A stretch of DNA of 64,000 nucleotides from NCBI RefSeq assembly GCF_000496755.2, contig NZ_AYKS02000053.1:55026-119025 (forward strand), written 5' to 3'. The translations under genes were made by a program, and so were the position numbers. The DNA comes from Serratia sp. DD3 (GTDB lineage Bacteria > Pseudomonadota > Gammaproteobacteria > Enterobacterales > Enterobacteriaceae). The notes beneath the pieces were generated by a model. The model did not search any database. It was not told where the DNA came from and saw only the letters and a program-made list of their open reading frames with translations. Below are positions 46,197 through 57,033 of this stretch, piece after piece (position 1 is the first letter of the stretch; the number at the start of each line of letters is the position of its first letter).

Positions 46197-47255
46197 ATGC
46201 AAACCTTATCTTCGATAATCGAGATGATCACCCCGCTAGATGCTGGCGCGATGCAACAAGCGGCGGCAAGAATTGATGGTTTACTTAAACCTCCTGGTAG
46301 TCTCGGTCGCCTTGAGCAGTTGGCTATTCAATTGGCTGGGATGCGTGGCTTCGACAAGATGCTTGCCACGCGTAAGCAGATTATGGTTATGGTGGCTGAC
46401 CACGGCGTTTATGCCGAAGGCGTCGCGGTTTCTCCACGTGAAGTTACCGTGATCCAGGCATTGAATATGCTAAAAGGCAATACTGGCGTTTGCGTGTTGG
46501 CGGCTAATGCTGGAGCAGAAGTGAAGGTGATTGATGTCGGTATCGACAGCGAACCACTACCGGGGTTAATCAATATGAAGGTGGCCCGTGGCAGTGGCAA
46601 TATTGCCCGTGAAGCCGCCATGACACGGCAGCAGGCGGAGGCATTGTTGCTGGCCAGTGCCCAGTTGACACTTGAGCAAGCGGCGCAAGGTGTGAAGTTG
46701 TTTGGGGTGGGTGAATTAGGAATGGCCAATACCACCTCTGCTGCCGCGCTAGTGAGCGTGTTTACTGGCAGTGACCCGCAAGATGTGGTCGGTATGGGGG
46801 CTAATTTCCCCAGTGATCGCCTGTACCATAAGGTTAATATCGTGCGTCAGGCCATTGCGGTTAACCAGCCCGATAGCTCAGATGCTTTAGCGGTGTTGGC
46901 CAAACTCGGCGGCTACGATTTGGTGGGTATGGCAGGGGTGATGCTGGGTGCAGCAGCAGCAGGGATACCGGTGTTACTGGATGGTTTTCTTTCCTATGCT
47001 TCGGCATTGGCCGCCTGCGCTATTGCGCCTGAGGTTCGTCACTACCTGCTGCCATCGCACTTTTCCGCCGAGAAAGGTGCGACCATCGCCCTCAACCACC
47101 TGCAGTTGGCACCCTATTTATACTTGGATATGCGCTTGGGTGAAGGGAGTGGCGCGGCTATTGCCATGCACATTGTGGATGCCGCTTGTGCCATGTATCA
47201 CAATATGGGGTTATTGGCAGACAGCAATATCTCTATTCCTGGCAGTGCGAGCTGA
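46197..47255 (+). CDS. cobT: Nicotinate-nucleotide-dimethylbenzimidazole phosphoribosyltransferase
   Basis: A 352-residue enzyme that makes alpha-ribazole phosphate from dimethylbenzimidazole. [48 protein letters not shown] and [19 protein letters not shown] (with the catalytic Glu) are intact. AAGAGAATAC stands before the ATG. Last gene of the cob run. Confidence 0.97.
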   Translation: MQTLSSIIEMITPLDAGAMQQAAARIDGLLKPPGSLGRLEQLAIQLAGMRGFDKMLATRKQIMVMVADHGVYAEGVAVSPREVTVIQALNMLKGNTGVCVLAANAGAEVKVIDVGIDSEPLPGLINMKVARGSGNIAREAAMTRQQAEALLLASAQLTLEQAAQGVKLFGVGELGMANTTSAAALVSVFTGSDPQDVVGMGANFPSDRLYHKVNIVRQAIAVNQPDSSDALAVLAKLGGYDLVGMAGVMLGAAAAGIPVLLDGFLSYASALAACAIAPEVRHYLLPSHFSAEKGATIALNHLQLAPYLYLDMRLGEGSGAAIAMHIVDAACAMYHNMGLLADSNISIPGSAS

Positions 47256-47423
47256 TTATTTCCTGAGGTTTGATCAATCAGGTATCTCCTAGCAAATCTG
47301 CCTGTCTGTTCGGGGCATCTGAAGAGAGACGCCTTGGCTATTTGGCGGCTGTCAGCGTTGCGTGATTTGTTGTATCTTTAAAAGAGACATAGGAATCGGC
47401 ATGAGAAAGCTATTGAACAAACG

Positions 47424-47648
47424 ATGAAAAGTCTTAAGCCACGCCGCCCACAGGGGCGCTGGATCTATTACATTCTATATGAAGATATTCTGTGGCCATG
47501 CCCGGTAAAATGGGAGTGGGAGAATAATTTCGGCATGTGGCTGCCTTTTTACTATTCACCCACACTCGAATTTGTTGCTGGTGATCCGGCCAAGGCGGTT
47601 AAAGTGACCAAGTCTTTGCTAACCAGTACACAGTCAAAACGCAGTTAA
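47424..47648 (+). CDS. Small protein of 74 residues, unrecognised
   Basis: A frame with high aromatic content (WIYYILYEDILWPCPVKWEWE, FGMWLPFYYSPTLEF) and a basic tail. It is soluble or peripherally bound rather than a clear membrane protein. No good ribosome-binding site is visible, and I know no family. It lies after cobT and before the cycA terminator. Could be a genuine orphan or a chance frame; the composition is not that of random shadow sequence. Confidence 0.4.
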   Translation: MKSLKPRRPQGRWIYYILYEDILWPCPVKWEWENNFGMWLPFYYSPTLEFVAGDPAKAVKVTKSLLTSTQSKRS

Positions 47649-47690
47649 CCTTCAATATACCCGATATTTAAGGCACCACCAGATAGCGAG

Positions 47691-47724
47691 AGCACCACGC
47701 CGCACAGACTGGCGGCGTGGTGCT
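47691..47724 (-). terminator. Terminator of cycA
   Basis: A 12-bp stem (AGCACCACGCCG/CGGCGTGGTGCT) with a 10-nt loop directly beyond the cycA stop. The minus-strand 3' side is CTCGCTATCTGG, without a T-run, so efficiency is uncertain. Confidence 0.6.
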
Positions 47725-47731
47725 AATCAAC

Positions 47732-49132
47732 TCAGACGATTTTCTTACGGCGGCAAAATTGATACCCGATCGCCAAAATAACAAACCACACCGGGGTGAC
47801 GACCAAGGCTTGGCGGGTATCGTCACGCAGTGATAGCAGCACCAAGACGAAGGCGAAGAAGGCCATACATACCCAGCACATCAGTTTACCGGCTGGCATC
47901 TTGTAGATTGATTTCTGGTGTAATGCCGGGCGCTGTTTGCGATAGACCAGATACGAGCAAAGAATAATGGTCCAGACAAACATAAACAGGATGGCGGAGA
48001 CGGTAGTCACCAGTGTAAAGACGGTCATCACATCGGGGATCAGATAGATCAAGACCACGCCACTTAACAGGCAGATGCAAGAGAAGGTCAGGCCGTTGGC
48101 GGGGACTGAGCGCTTAGAGAGAGTAGCAAAGGATTTTGGCGCATCTCCTTCTTGTGCTAGTCCGAACAACATGCGGCTGGTGGAGAATACGCCACTGTTT
48201 GCAGAAGAGGCCGCAGAGGTCAGTACCACAAAATTGATGACGCTGGCAGCGGCAGGCAAGCCAATCAGCACGAACAATTCAACAAAGGGGCTTTTGTCGG
48301 CAACCACTGAATTCCACGGTGTGACGGCCATGATCACGATCAGCGAGCAGACGTAAAACATGATGATGCGAATAGGGATCGAGTTGATGGCACGTGGCAG
48401 GACTTTTTCAGGGTCTTTGGTTTCTGCGGCGGTGGTGCCCACCAGTTCGATGCCGACAAAAGCGAAGACGGCAATCTGAAAGCCGGCAAAGAAGCCGCTG
48501 ATCCCTTTCGGGAACATGCCACCATCATTCCACAGGTGCGAGAAGGAGGCCACGCTGCCATTGGGAGCCTGGAATTGCATGGCAATCATCACCAGCCCAA
48601 TCACGATCAAACCGACGATGGCGACAATTTTGATCATCGCAAACCAGAACTCCATTTCGCCGAACATTTTCACCGTTGCCAGGTTAAGGCTGAGCAGTAG
48701 CAGCACGCACAGCAAAGAGGCAATCCACTGTGACAGCTCAGGGAACCAGAACTGTGCATAGGCAGTAATGGCCACTACGTCGGCAATACCGGTCACCACC
48801 CAACAAAACCAATAGGTCCAGCCGGTAAAAAAACCGGCCCAGGGCCCTAGTAGGTCGGCAGCAAAATCGCTAAAGGACTTGTATTGCAAATTAGATAACA
48901 GCAGTTCGCCCATCGCACGCATTACGAAGAACAACATAAAGCCGATGATCATATAGACGAAAATGATAGAGGGCCCGGCCAGGCTGATGGTCTTGCCGGA
49001 TCCCATAAACAAACCTGTACCAATGGCTCCGCCAATGGCGATTAGCTGAATATGTCGGTTGGTCAGATTCCGTCGCAGATGATCTGTTGTGCCACTGGGC
49101 GTGTCCGTTGTTGTTTTAGAATGATCTACCAT
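47732..49132 (-). CDS. cycA: D-serine/D-alanine/glycine permease
   Basis: A 466-residue amino-acid permease of the APC family with twelve helices. It follows E. coli CycA nearly residue for residue from LRRNLTNRHIQLIAIGGAIGTGLFMGSG on; the EFWFAMIKIVAIV, ELVGTTAAETKDPEKVLP and SANSGVFSTSRMLFGLA segments are family landmarks. The start at 49132 (MVDHSK) is chosen by homology; 27 further in-frame codons upstream do not look like protein and lack a better ribosome site. Confidence 0.94.
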   Translation of the reverse strand: MVDHSKTTTDTPSGTTDHLRRNLTNRHIQLIAIGGAIGTGLFMGSGKTISLAGPSIIFVYMIIGFMLFFVMRAMGELLLSNLQYKSFSDFAADLLGPWAGFFTGWTYWFCWVVTGIADVVAITAYAQFWFPELSQWIASLLCVLLLLSLNLATVKMFGEMEFWFAMIKIVAIVGLIVIGLVMIAMQFQAPNGSVASFSHLWNDGGMFPKGISGFFAGFQIAVFAFVGIELVGTTAAETKDPEKVLPRAINSIPIRIIMFYVCSLIVIMAVTPWNSVVADKSPFVELFVLIGLPAAASVINFVVLTSAASSANSGVFSTSRMLFGLAQEGDAPKSFATLSKRSVPANGLTFSCICLLSGVVLIYLIPDVMTVFTLVTTVSAILFMFVWTIILCSYLVYRKQRPALHQKSIYKMPAGKLMCWVCMAFFAFVLVLLSLRDDTRQALVVTPVWFVILAIGYQFCRRKKIV

Positions 49133-49807
49133 CTGGTGATGTCCTGTTTTACCTGTCATGAGAGAGATACCTGTTGCCTTCAAGCCATCGGCTATTGGCT
49201 GAGTTCCTTGCAACTGGAATTAACTTGTGGAGCAAGAGTGAGCTCTGTAGTGGCCCTTTAATTTTTTACTGCACACCTTAGCGAAGTGGTTTTTTATTCA
49301 CTTTTGCTTAACATTTTTACAGCATTTTAAGGTGGGATAACAACCGATTATTCTTATTCGAGGGAGGCAAATCGGACACTCGGCGAGAGAAAGGTTACTC
49401 TTTGCCATGATAAATGAACAGATTTTAGTATTATTATCTTATTGATTAGTCAGGTTTTGTTATTTTGGCATGAAAAAAACTAATGCGAAAAAAATAGTCC
49501 GTTGAATTATTTGACCGGTGCTCGGTATCGGGGGACGGGCGCATTCCTGCAGGGAATAATTGAGTTTTAACCAGTTATTGCGGTGTTTAATCAACTTTTT
49601 TGGTGACTCGCTCACTAAGTGGCACTGCTTTCTTTACTTTTGCGGTCTTAGTCACAAAAATATAAATCATTAATCCAGGCACGGTTGTTAGCGTATTGAT
49701 GTCACGGCGTGCGCGCCGCTGATCACAAAAGCGGCATAAATGAGTACCTGCACTGCCTTACCCACGATAAGCTATGATTATTACGGTAAATTGAGAAGGG
49801 ATTGGAT
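49133..49807. other. 675-bp divergent intergenic region
   Basis: Promoter space between cycA and the UspG-like gene, A/T-rich (for example TGTTATTTTGGCATGAAAAA near 49458). I see no further gene. A GC palindrome (CGGCGTGCGCGCCG) near 49704-49717 is the only visible structure. Confidence 0.5.
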
Positions 49808-50236
49808 ATGTACAAGACCATTTTAGTACCGATAGATATTGCGGAAGATGTATTAACCGAGCATGCCCTGAAAAATGTCGAGTATTTAGCCAAGATGTCT
49901 GGTGCTCAAGTGCATTTCTTTCATGCACTGCCGGATGCATCAGCGTTTGTTACTGCTTATTCGTTTGGCATAAAAGAGTTTGAAAATCAGGCGGAAGTGA
50001 AAGCAGTTGAAGGGCTGAAGAAAATCATGGAGCAGATCGATCTGCCACAAGATCGTCTTGCTTATACCATCAGCTTTGGTTCACCGCGGGATGAAGTGCT
50101 GTTATTGGCTGAAGAGATAGGCGCGGATCTGATCGTTATTGGCTCTCGTCGCCCCAGTGTTAAAACCTACTTACTGGGTTCCAACGCCGCCGCGATTGTT
50201 CGCCATGCCAAAATATCGGTGATGGTAGTCAGATGA
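49808..50236 (+). CDS. Universal stress protein, UspG/UspF type
   Basis: A 142-residue single-domain Usp. MYKTILVPIDIAED at the N-terminus and [30 protein letters not shown] at the C-terminus (the latter broken here only by length) show the nucleotide-binding loop of the ATP-binding UspFG class. GAGAAGGGA precedes the ATG at 49808. A clearly different paralogue, UspF, is at 61076. Known role of the class: survival, adhesion and stress, without a defined reaction. Confidence 0.9.
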   Translation: MYKTILVPIDIAEDVLTEHALKNVEYLAKMSGAQVHFFHALPDASAFVTAYSFGIKEFENQAEVKAVEGLKKIMEQIDLPQDRLAYTISFGSPRDEVLLLAEEIGADLIVIGSRRPSVKTYLLGSNAAAIVRHAKISVMVVR

Positions 50237-50352
50237 TCATGAAAGAAAGCAGCTCCGCTCTACCCTCGGCGGGGCTGCTGCGTAATTGCCATCCGATGTT
50301 TTAAAAGGCTCACCAAGGGGCAGACCGGCAGTCTGCCCATCACAATAGATGA

Positions 50353-50577
50353 TTATTGGCGGTAGCCGTGCTTAATCTGTTGAATACTGTTTTGGAAGAT
50401 TTCAGCTTGAGCGGGATCTTCAATTTGCGCTGCAAAACGCTCCAGATTGATGATGACCTTACCCGCATCGGCTTGACCAATCGCTTTTAAAATCAGTGTC
50501 AATGTGGCTTTAAGGCAGGCAACTTCTGTTGCCAGTGCTTCTGGGGTGCTAGAGGTGGTGAAATCAATATAGCTCAT
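50353..50577 (-). CDS. yecF: YecF family protein (DUF2594)
   Basis: A 74-residue protein matching E. coli YecF (74 residues) in LATEVACLKATLTLILKAIGQADAGKV and the end QIKHGYRQ. Function unknown. In E. coli yecF lies beside sdiA and uvrY; sdiA is missing here. AGGAGATAAA precedes the ATG on the minus strand. Confidence 0.93.
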   Translation of the reverse strand: MSYIDFTTSSTPEALATEVACLKATLTLILKAIGQADAGKVIINLERFAAQIEDPAQAEIFQNSIQQIKHGYRQ

Positions 50578-51544
50578 TTTATCTCCTGATTTTAAGGTTT
50601 TCGGCAGCAGTTAGCTGTATAGTCAAATTTATTCAAATTGCAGCCAGAAGGCAACGCAGTAACGCATCTCAAGTCAACAACTGGTCGCCGCTGGCTGAGG
50701 ATAGGAGTTTTTGAGACTGGCTCAAGGCCGAAGGATTCATTGTAGTGATACAAGTGCTGGCTATCTATCAGCAACCTATTAGCAACATAAGCGGGGCTGC
50801 ATGTAAATATTAATGGTTTACTTTTAAGTCATTGAATAAATATTCAGTTCATAATTATTGATATTTTAGCTGTTTTTTTAATCAAATCTCAGATTCCCAT
50901 GAGGTAGACCAAAAATTTTGGCTGAAAGTTAAACCTGGTCATGAATATGCACCAAATAATTTGATGAACTTGTTCGACACTAGTGAGAGAGTCGTCAGTA
51001 GCATAGATAATTATTGCGATTGGCACTGCCGTGTTTGGTTGGTTTTTAGGCGGCTTTTGGTGTGCTAAATGCCATTATTTTTATTTCAAATACCTGGTTA
51101 ATGCTTTTTTGATGGGCGGTTAATGTTGTAGCAAAACAGCCCTGAGTGGTGCGTGGTTTGAACGGTTCTGTATGATATTGGTTGAATTAATTGTACCCTA
51201 ACTGGTTAAAGGGTAAGATTTTCGACTGATTTTGCAAGGTAACTCGAGAGTTCGCGTTAATCTGTATTCATTATTTGCCGAAAATCAAGTAATATTCATT
51301 TATACATGTCGTCATTCAAGTTGCTGAATGGGAGTGTCCTCTGACCAGACCCAAAGGTGGCGAAGGTAATCATCCAAGGTTATCGGAGTTTTTGCCGAAT
51401 AATGCAGCAAACGAGTCAGCTGCTGAGACAGAGCTGGTTATGTGACTGGGTGAGGGTTCAACCAATATTCCAGCAGCTGAGTGCTGTTGGATATAATGAC
51501 AAAGGTTGATTGATTACGTTACTCCCTTATTTGGAGATTTTTCC
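50578..51544. other. 967-bp gene-free region upstream of uvrY
   Basis: No coding frame with family signature is visible on either strand. ATTCAAATTGCAG at 50631 and ATTCAAGTTGC at 51314 are two same-oriented copies of a dispersed motif and may mark repeat elements. The region occupies the place where sdiA stands in E. coli, and must contain the uvrY promoter. Confidence 0.55.
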
Positions 51545-52201
51545 TTGATTAGCGTTCTTCTTGTTGATGACCACGAATTGGTGCGCGCAGGGATACGACG
51601 CATTCTTGATGATATCAAAGGCATCAAAGTAGTTGGGGAAGCTCAATGCGGTGAAGACGCCGTTAAATGGTGCCGCAGCAACTCCGTTGATATCGTTTTG
51701 ATGGATATGAATATGCCGGGGATCGGGGGGCTGGAAGCTACCCGTAAAATTGTTCGTTATTCGCCTGATATCAAGGTTATCATGTTGACCATCCACACTG
51801 AGAATCCTTTGCCAGCGAAAGTGATGCAGGCGGGTGCCGCAGGTTACTTGAGTAAAGGGGCTGCGCCGCAAGAGGTCGTTAATGCTATTCGTTCGGTACA
51901 TGCCGGTCAGCGTTATATTGCCTCTGATATTGCGCAAAAAATGGCGTTAAGCCAGTTGGAGCCTCAGGCAGAAAATCCGTTCAGCACCTTATCTGAGCGT
52001 GAATTGCAAATTATGTTGATGATTACCAAAGGGAAGAAGGTGAATGAGATATCAGAACAACTGAATCTCAGCCCCAAAACGGTAAATAGCTACCGGTACC
52101 GTATGTTTAGCAAGCTAAATATAAGTGGAGACGTTGAATTAACACATTTAGCCATCAAACATGGGTTATTCAATGCGGAGAGATTGTCAAACAGTGAATA
52201 G
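51545..52201 (+). CDS. uvrY: Response regulator UvrY
   Basis: A 218-residue response regulator of the FixJ/NarL class, partner of BarA, that drives transcription of the Csr small RNAs. The phospho-acceptor Asp54 lies in [28 protein letters not shown] starts the receiver domain; [17 protein letters not shown] is the recognition helix of the C-terminal LuxR-type domain. The start codon is TTG (TTG-ATT-AGC-GTT), because it gives the exact E. coli length and a GGAG lies eight bases upstream; a TTG or ATT further upstream would add 13 unrelated residues. Confidence 0.95.
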   Translation: MISVLLVDDHELVRAGIRRILDDIKGIKVVGEAQCGEDAVKWCRSNSVDIVLMDMNMPGIGGLEATRKIVRYSPDIKVIMLTIHTENPLPAKVMQAGAAGYLSKGAAPQEVVNAIRSVHAGQRYIASDIAQKMALSQLEPQAENPFSTLSERELQIMLMITKGKKVNEISEQLNLSPKTVNSYRYRMFSKLNISGDVELTHLAIKHGLFNAERLSNSE

Positions 52202-54026
52202 CTGTTTTGATGCTCAGGCATTTCTTAAAACCGTCACCAGCCAGCCAGGCGTCTATCGGATGTATGATATGGCTGGTACGGTTATCTATGTGGGTAAAGC
52301 CAAAGATCTGAAAAAGCGTCTCGCGAGCTATTTCCGTATTCAGGTCAACAGCCGTAAAACTGAAAACTTAGTTAAAAACATTGCTCAAATAGACGTTACT
52401 GTTACGCATACCGAAACTGAAGCGCTATTGCTGGAACATAATTATATTAAACTGTACCAGCCACGATATAACGTTCTATTGCGTGATGATAAATCTTATC
52501 CATTGATCTTTCTGAGTGCAGATACTCATCCTCGGCTTTCAGTACACCGTGGGGCTAAGCATGCCAAAGGTGAATACTTTGGCCCATTTCCTAATTCCCA
52601 TGCGGTGCGAGAAACGTTGGCGCTATTGCAAAAACTGTTTCCTATTCGCCAATGTGAAAACAGTGTTTACCGTAATCGCTCACGCCCATGCCTGCAGTAC
52701 CAGATAGGGCGTTGTTTGGCCCCCTGTGTGACCGGGTTAGTGAGTGAAGAGGAGTACCAGCAACAGGTGGGTTATGTGCGCCTGTTTTTATCCGGTAAAG
52801 ATCAGCAGGTCTTGCATCAACTGATTGAACGCATGGAGAACGCCAGCAAACAGCTTAATTTTGAAGAAGCGGCGCGTATTCGTGATCAAATTCAAGCGGT
52901 TCATCGTGTCACAGAGAAACAGTTTGTTTCCGGTAATAGTGATGACCTGGATGTAATTGGTGTCGCTTTTGATTCAGGTATGGCTTGTGTACATGTCCTG
53001 TTCATCCGCCAGGGCAAAGTGCTTGGCAGCCGCAGCTATTTCCCGAGAGTGCCGGGGGGGACCGAGTTAAGTGAAGTGGTACAAACCTTTGTCGGGCAGT
53101 TTTACTTACAAGGAAGCCAAATGCGGACTCTACCGGCGGAGATCTTGTTGGACTTTACCTTGCCGGAAAAAGAGTTGCTGGCGGCTTCATTGAGTGAATT
53201 GGCCGGCCGCAAGATCCAGATTCAGAGCAAACCGCGTGGTGATCGTGCGCGTTATCTAAAATTGGCGCGAACCAATGCTTCAACGGCGTTGGTGACCAAG
53301 CTCTCTCAGCAATCTACTATCCACCAACGGTTAGCTGAGTTGGCAAAAACCCTCAATCTTGCTGAAATTAATCGCATGGAATGTTTTGATATCAGCCATA
53401 CCATGGGGGAACAAACCATAGCCTCTTGTGTGGTGTTTGACAGTAATGGTCCACTGCGTGCGGAATATCGCCGTTACAATATTACTGGCATCACGCCGGG
53501 TGATGATTATGCGGCAATGGCGCAAGTGTTGAAACGGCGTTATGGTAAGGCGTTAGAAGAGAAAAAAATCCCTGATGTGATCTTTATTGATGGTGGTAAA
53601 GGGCAGTTGGGCATGGCGGTTGATCTTTTTAATTCGTTGAGTGTTCCCTGGGATAAAAACAAACCATTGTTAATTGGCATCGCCAAGGGAAGTGACCGTA
53701 AAGCTGGGTTGGAAACGTTGTTCTTCAAACCGGAAGGAGAGGGGGTTTCGTTGCCACCGGATTCTCCTGCTTTGCATATTATCCAGCATATCCGTGATGA
53801 CTCGCATCACCATGCCATCACCGGGCATCGCCAGAAGCGAGCGAAAGTTAAAAATACCAGTTCATTGGAGTTGATTGAGGGCGTTGGTTCAAAACGGCGT
53901 CAAGCATTGTTAAAATTTATGGGCGGTCTGCAACCATTATTGAACGCCAGCGTTGAGGAAATTGCAAAAGTGCCAGGTATTTCACAAGCATTAGCAGAAA
54001 AGATCTACAATGCATTGAAACACTGA
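52194..54026 (+). CDS. uvrC: Excinuclease ABC subunit C
   Basis: A 610-residue nuclease making both incisions in nucleotide excision repair, same length as in E. coli. GIY-YIG domain at the N-terminus ([26 protein letters not shown]), UvrB-binding UVR motif near 205-240 ([12 protein letters not shown]), the RNase H-like domain with [10 protein letters not shown] and HxxxxxH region, and a C-terminal helix-hairpin-helix pair ([25 protein letters not shown]). Start: GTG at 52194 overlapping the uvrY stop, chosen by family length; ATG at 52173 and 52161 are in frame. Confidence 0.95.
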   Translation: MNSCFDAQAFLKTVTSQPGVYRMYDMAGTVIYVGKAKDLKKRLASYFRIQVNSRKTENLVKNIAQIDVTVTHTETEALLLEHNYIKLYQPRYNVLLRDDKSYPLIFLSADTHPRLSVHRGAKHAKGEYFGPFPNSHAVRETLALLQKLFPIRQCENSVYRNRSRPCLQYQIGRCLAPCVTGLVSEEEYQQQVGYVRLFLSGKDQQVLHQLIERMENASKQLNFEEAARIRDQIQAVHRVTEKQFVSGNSDDLDVIGVAFDSGMACVHVLFIRQGKVLGSRSYFPRVPGGTELSEVVQTFVGQFYLQGSQMRTLPAEILLDFTLPEKELLAASLSELAGRKIQIQSKPRGDRARYLKLARTNASTALVTKLSQQSTIHQRLAELAKTLNLAEINRMECFDISHTMGEQTIASCVVFDSNGPLRAEYRRYNITGITPGDDYAAMAQVLKRRYGKALEEKKIPDVIFIDGGKGQLGMAVDLFNSLSVPWDKNKPLLIGIAKGSDRKAGLETLFFKPEGEGVSLPPDSPALHIIQHIRDDSHHHAITGHRQKRAKVKNTSSLELIEGVGSKRRQALLKFMGGLQPLLNASVEEIAKVPGISQALAEKIYNALKH

Positions 54027-54084
54027 GGGCAATGTAGCAACATACTCTTAAATCTCACTCTTGCCAGATAGCTATAGTAGCATT

Positions 54085-54636
54085 ATGCAATTGAATATAC
54101 CGACTTGGCTTACCCTGTTTCGCGTAGTACTGATCCCATTCTTCGTTTTGGCATTTTATTTGCCATTCGCTTGGGCCCCGATGCTGTGCGCTATCATTTT
54201 TGTGGTTGCGGCTGTTACCGACTGGTTCGACGGCTTTTTAGCCCGACGCTGGAAGCAGACAACACGCTTTGGTGCTTTCCTTGATCCGGTGGCAGACAAA
54301 GTGATGGTCGCGGTAGCACTGGTATTAGTCACGGAGCACTATAATGTATGGTGGATGACTTTACCGGCGGCCACCATGATCGCGCGTGAGATTATTATCT
54401 CTTCACTACGTGAATGGATGGCTGAAATTGGCAAGCGCAGTAGTGTGGCGGTTTCCTGGATTGGCAAAGTGAAAACGACAGCACAGATGATGGCGTTGGT
54501 GGGGCTATTATGGCGACCCAGTTCCGTCATGCTGCATTGGTCGTTTGTGTTGTTGTTCTATATCGCTACGGTGCTGACATTCTGGTCGATGTTCCAGTAT
54601 TTGAATGCGGCGCGTAAAGATTTGCGCGCTCCATGA
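54085..54636 (+). CDS. pgsA: Phosphatidylglycerophosphate synthase
   Basis: A 183-residue membrane enzyme that condenses CDP-diacylglycerol with glycerol-3-phosphate. The CDP-alcohol phosphotransferase motif D-G-x2-A-R-x8-G-x3-D-x3-D is present: [12 protein letters not shown] and [13 protein letters not shown]. Four or five helices. ATG at 54085 gives [14 protein letters not shown], as in E. coli. Follows uvrC by 58 bases. Confidence 0.97.
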   Translation: MQLNIPTWLTLFRVVLIPFFVLAFYLPFAWAPMLCAIIFVVAAVTDWFDGFLARRWKQTTRFGAFLDPVADKVMVAVALVLVTEHYNVWWMTLPAATMIAREIIISSLREWMAEIGKRSSVAVSWIGKVKTTAQMMALVGLLWRPSSVMLHWSFVLLFYIATVLTFWSMFQYLNAARKDLRAP

Positions 54637-54779
54637 TAGAAGCGCTGCAAAAATCGGCAAACGAACGTGATGATTCAATAATTGTATTGACTCATCACGT
54701 CAGGTAAGTAGAATGCATCGCATCGGACGGCAGTGGTGAATTGCTGAAAGATTGAAACTATCAGTCAGTTCTGATTAAT

Positions 54780-54855
<76 letters not shown>

Positions 54856-55191
54856 AATTTCCTTCCAGTAGTTGCTTTGTTAGTTGCATAACACACTGAA
54901 ATCAAAGTGTAAATTCCTCAGAAAACTCATTCAGTTATATCGAAATAACCTAAAATTCAGGCCATTTAGGTCCACTGATAAGTCCATCACCGTTGGTCCG
55001 CAAATCCAGCGAACCCTACCTATGTATTGAAGAGCTCCTAGCATTCCACCGGCACATTCAGCACTACCAAAGGCGAGCTAAACTCAACTGGATACCTGAC
55101 GACGCCGTAATGTGACATAACCAGTGATATTCATTCGGTATGGTATAACATCCCTTGGCTCGGTTATGGTAATTAATCACCGAGGGATGCC
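54856..55191. other. 336-bp intergenic region after tRNA-Gly
   Basis: No gene or strong hairpin is visible. The phrase GTCCGCAAATCCAGCGAACC and the following text could be leftover of an inserted element at the tRNA end, but no integrase or repeat of the tRNA 3' end was found. Confidence 0.4.
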
Positions 55192-55626
55192 GTGTATCGG
55201 TATGTCTTTGTGATGTCGGCGACGGGTTTTTCTGCTGAGCCTACTCGTCCTGAAGTGGCTGAGTATGTTAAGGCGTGGGAGGGCAATCAGGGTATTCAAG
55301 TGTGGACGCTGCGCTATGGCAAGCGCTCCGAAAATAAATCATTAGTGCAGATCACAAATGCAGACCATGAATGGGATAAGAAAATTCAGTTGATGGATGT
55401 TGAGAATAAGGGGGAGCGTAGCGACTATAGCGTCAAGGTGGATGGCAAGAAATTTGTGGTGCTGATCATTAACAACAATAATTCGGGCGAATTGTATCTG
55501 CCTGGCGAGAAGACAGCACAGTATATCTCTTACAGCAAATCGCTTTCTGATGAAGGGAATGCACAGTTTTTCTTGACCGATTTTCTTAAGCAAGAAGGCA
55601 AACTGCCAAACAGCGGGCAAAATTGA
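55192..55626 (+). CDS. Unrecognised 144-residue protein
   Basis: The frame starts with GTG behind GAGGGATGCC. The first residues (MYRYVFVMSATGFSAEP) look like a short or damaged signal peptide, and the rest is polar and strand-rich (VQITNADHEWDKKIQLMDVENKG, VLIINNNNSGELYLPG). No family can be named. Two cysteine-free halves and the NSGELYLPGEK stretch suggest a small extracytoplasmic beta protein. A true start further upstream, lost by frameshift, is possible. Confidence 0.5.
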   Translation: MYRYVFVMSATGFSAEPTRPEVAEYVKAWEGNQGIQVWTLRYGKRSENKSLVQITNADHEWDKKIQLMDVENKGERSDYSVKVDGKKFVVLIINNNNSGELYLPGEKTAQYISYSKSLSDEGNAQFFLTDFLKQEGKLPNSGQN

Positions 55627-55867
55627 TCAGATTGCTAAAGTAATGTGAGACCGGGATTGAGGTTTTGCGTACTGATTATGCTGAGGGTCGGCGATAATTT
55701 ATGTACTAACTCTGTTGCCGGTTCTTCATCCTTAACTGAGGCGAATAAGGGTGACCCTATGCACGGCTCCTGTTAAGCCTCCATTGCCAATGCTGTAGAT
55801 TTAGAACTAGTTTAAATAACACCATCATCTTCAGCATTGGCTACCATGACACTTCTTTAAAGCAACT

Positions 55868-56911
55868 TTACTCTTTCGGAATCGTATACCCTTCCGATTT
55901 GGCTAATTTGTCTAGCACGTTCAAATCTACGATCAGGTCATTCACATCGTTATCCAGCAGGCGCTGATTCATATCGCTGAAAACATGGCTCATGTCGCTA
56001 AATGCCTGCCAGGTTTGCTGGCGTATTTTAGCAAATTCGGGGGATGAGGAACTCTGAGCGGAAAGGCGGATAAAGCGATCAAGACTGGTACGGATAATCG
56101 GCAGGTAGCGGTTTAAAAACTGCGTGCCGCGAGCGGTATCGCGCTCATCACTTTTCATACTTTGCAAGATGGCCTGGGTTTTGAGGCTGATGGTATCGAT
56201 CAGGGGGATGAAATCCGCCGGCAGGGCTTTTTTGAGCCGCTGGATTTCCTGCAGTGTAGTCAGGTAAGTCTGCATATCAAAAGAGTAAGGGTTGGGGGGA
56301 GCAACAGGGGGCGGGGTATTCTCCACCACGGTCTGTTTCATAGGAACGGATGGTGAGCGTTTTTTAGTAACACGTTCTATCATCAATGTGATGGCATCGT
56401 GATAGATGATACCGGCAGTAATGATGCCGCCCAGCAAAATGTAATACCACAGCGGAGCGGAGGTGATTAAAAGAGGGTTATCCGCTATAGCGATAATGAT
56501 GATCAAGAGCGGGAATATGCTGCCAAGGCTTATTTTACGACGGTTAATCGTATAGATGATGAAAGCGGTCAGCCCGCCGAAGATCAGCCCCATAAGGCCG
56601 TAACCAGTAAAAATAGAGACAACGGTGGCAATAATTCCTAATAAAGTGGCGGCTGGGTTTGGCTGAAAGGGGAACAGTAGCAGCATATTAAAATAGACCA
56701 GCGCGCTGATAGGTCCATTCAAGTCTTGTGGTTCCTTATCCGGGAAAGCATCCACGATATTCAGGTTAGTCAGGATTGTTTTTCCGTCAGTTATTGCGCC
56801 CGTTAAGAGGGCAACAAAGTGGAAGCCAATACGCCGGGCAACCCGTTTGATTTTACTTTTGGTCGACGTTAAAACGTTGACGACGGGATTATTTTGGGGG
56901 TTGTCTGACAT
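55868..56911 (-). CDS. XpaC-like protein (5-bromo-4-chloroindolyl phosphate hydrolysis family)
   Basis: A 347-residue protein with five or six membrane helices in residues about 25-175 (LLFPFQPNPAATLLGIIATVVSIF, GLIFGGLTAFIIYTI) and a soluble C-terminal half (LTTLQEIQRLKKALPADFI, FLNRYLPIIRTSLDRFIRL) typical of XpaC. It is followed on the same strand by the TelA-like gene at 123 bases distance; this pairing is common for the two families. Function is unproved; association with resistance to toxic anions is a family annotation. Confidence 0.82.
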   Translation of the reverse strand: MSDNPQNNPVVNVLTSTKSKIKRVARRIGFHFVALLTGAITDGKTILTNLNIVDAFPDKEPQDLNGPISALVYFNMLLLFPFQPNPAATLLGIIATVVSIFTGYGLMGLIFGGLTAFIIYTINRRKISLGSIFPLLIIIIAIADNPLLITSAPLWYYILLGGIITAGIIYHDAITLMIERVTKKRSPSVPMKQTVVENTPPPVAPPNPYSFDMQTYLTTLQEIQRLKKALPADFIPLIDTISLKTQAILQSMKSDERDTARGTQFLNRYLPIIRTSLDRFIRLSAQSSSSPEFAKIRQQTWQAFSDMSHVFSDMNQRLLDNDVNDLIVDLNVLDKLAKSEGYTIPKE

Positions 56912-57033
56912 CAGGTGCTCCGTATGGTCCTTAGTGAATGCTGCGATAACTGGGCAGAGGATAAGGTTTTAGCCCACACCTCATGTCAGTACGGCGGAAG
57001 CCGCACTAACATGAGGTGCTATATACCCGCTTA

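Noticed and set aside
54856..55191. cysT and leuZ tRNA genes after glyW, as in E. coli
   Set aside because: No second or third tRNA-like cloverleaf with a TTCGA loop is visible in the interval.
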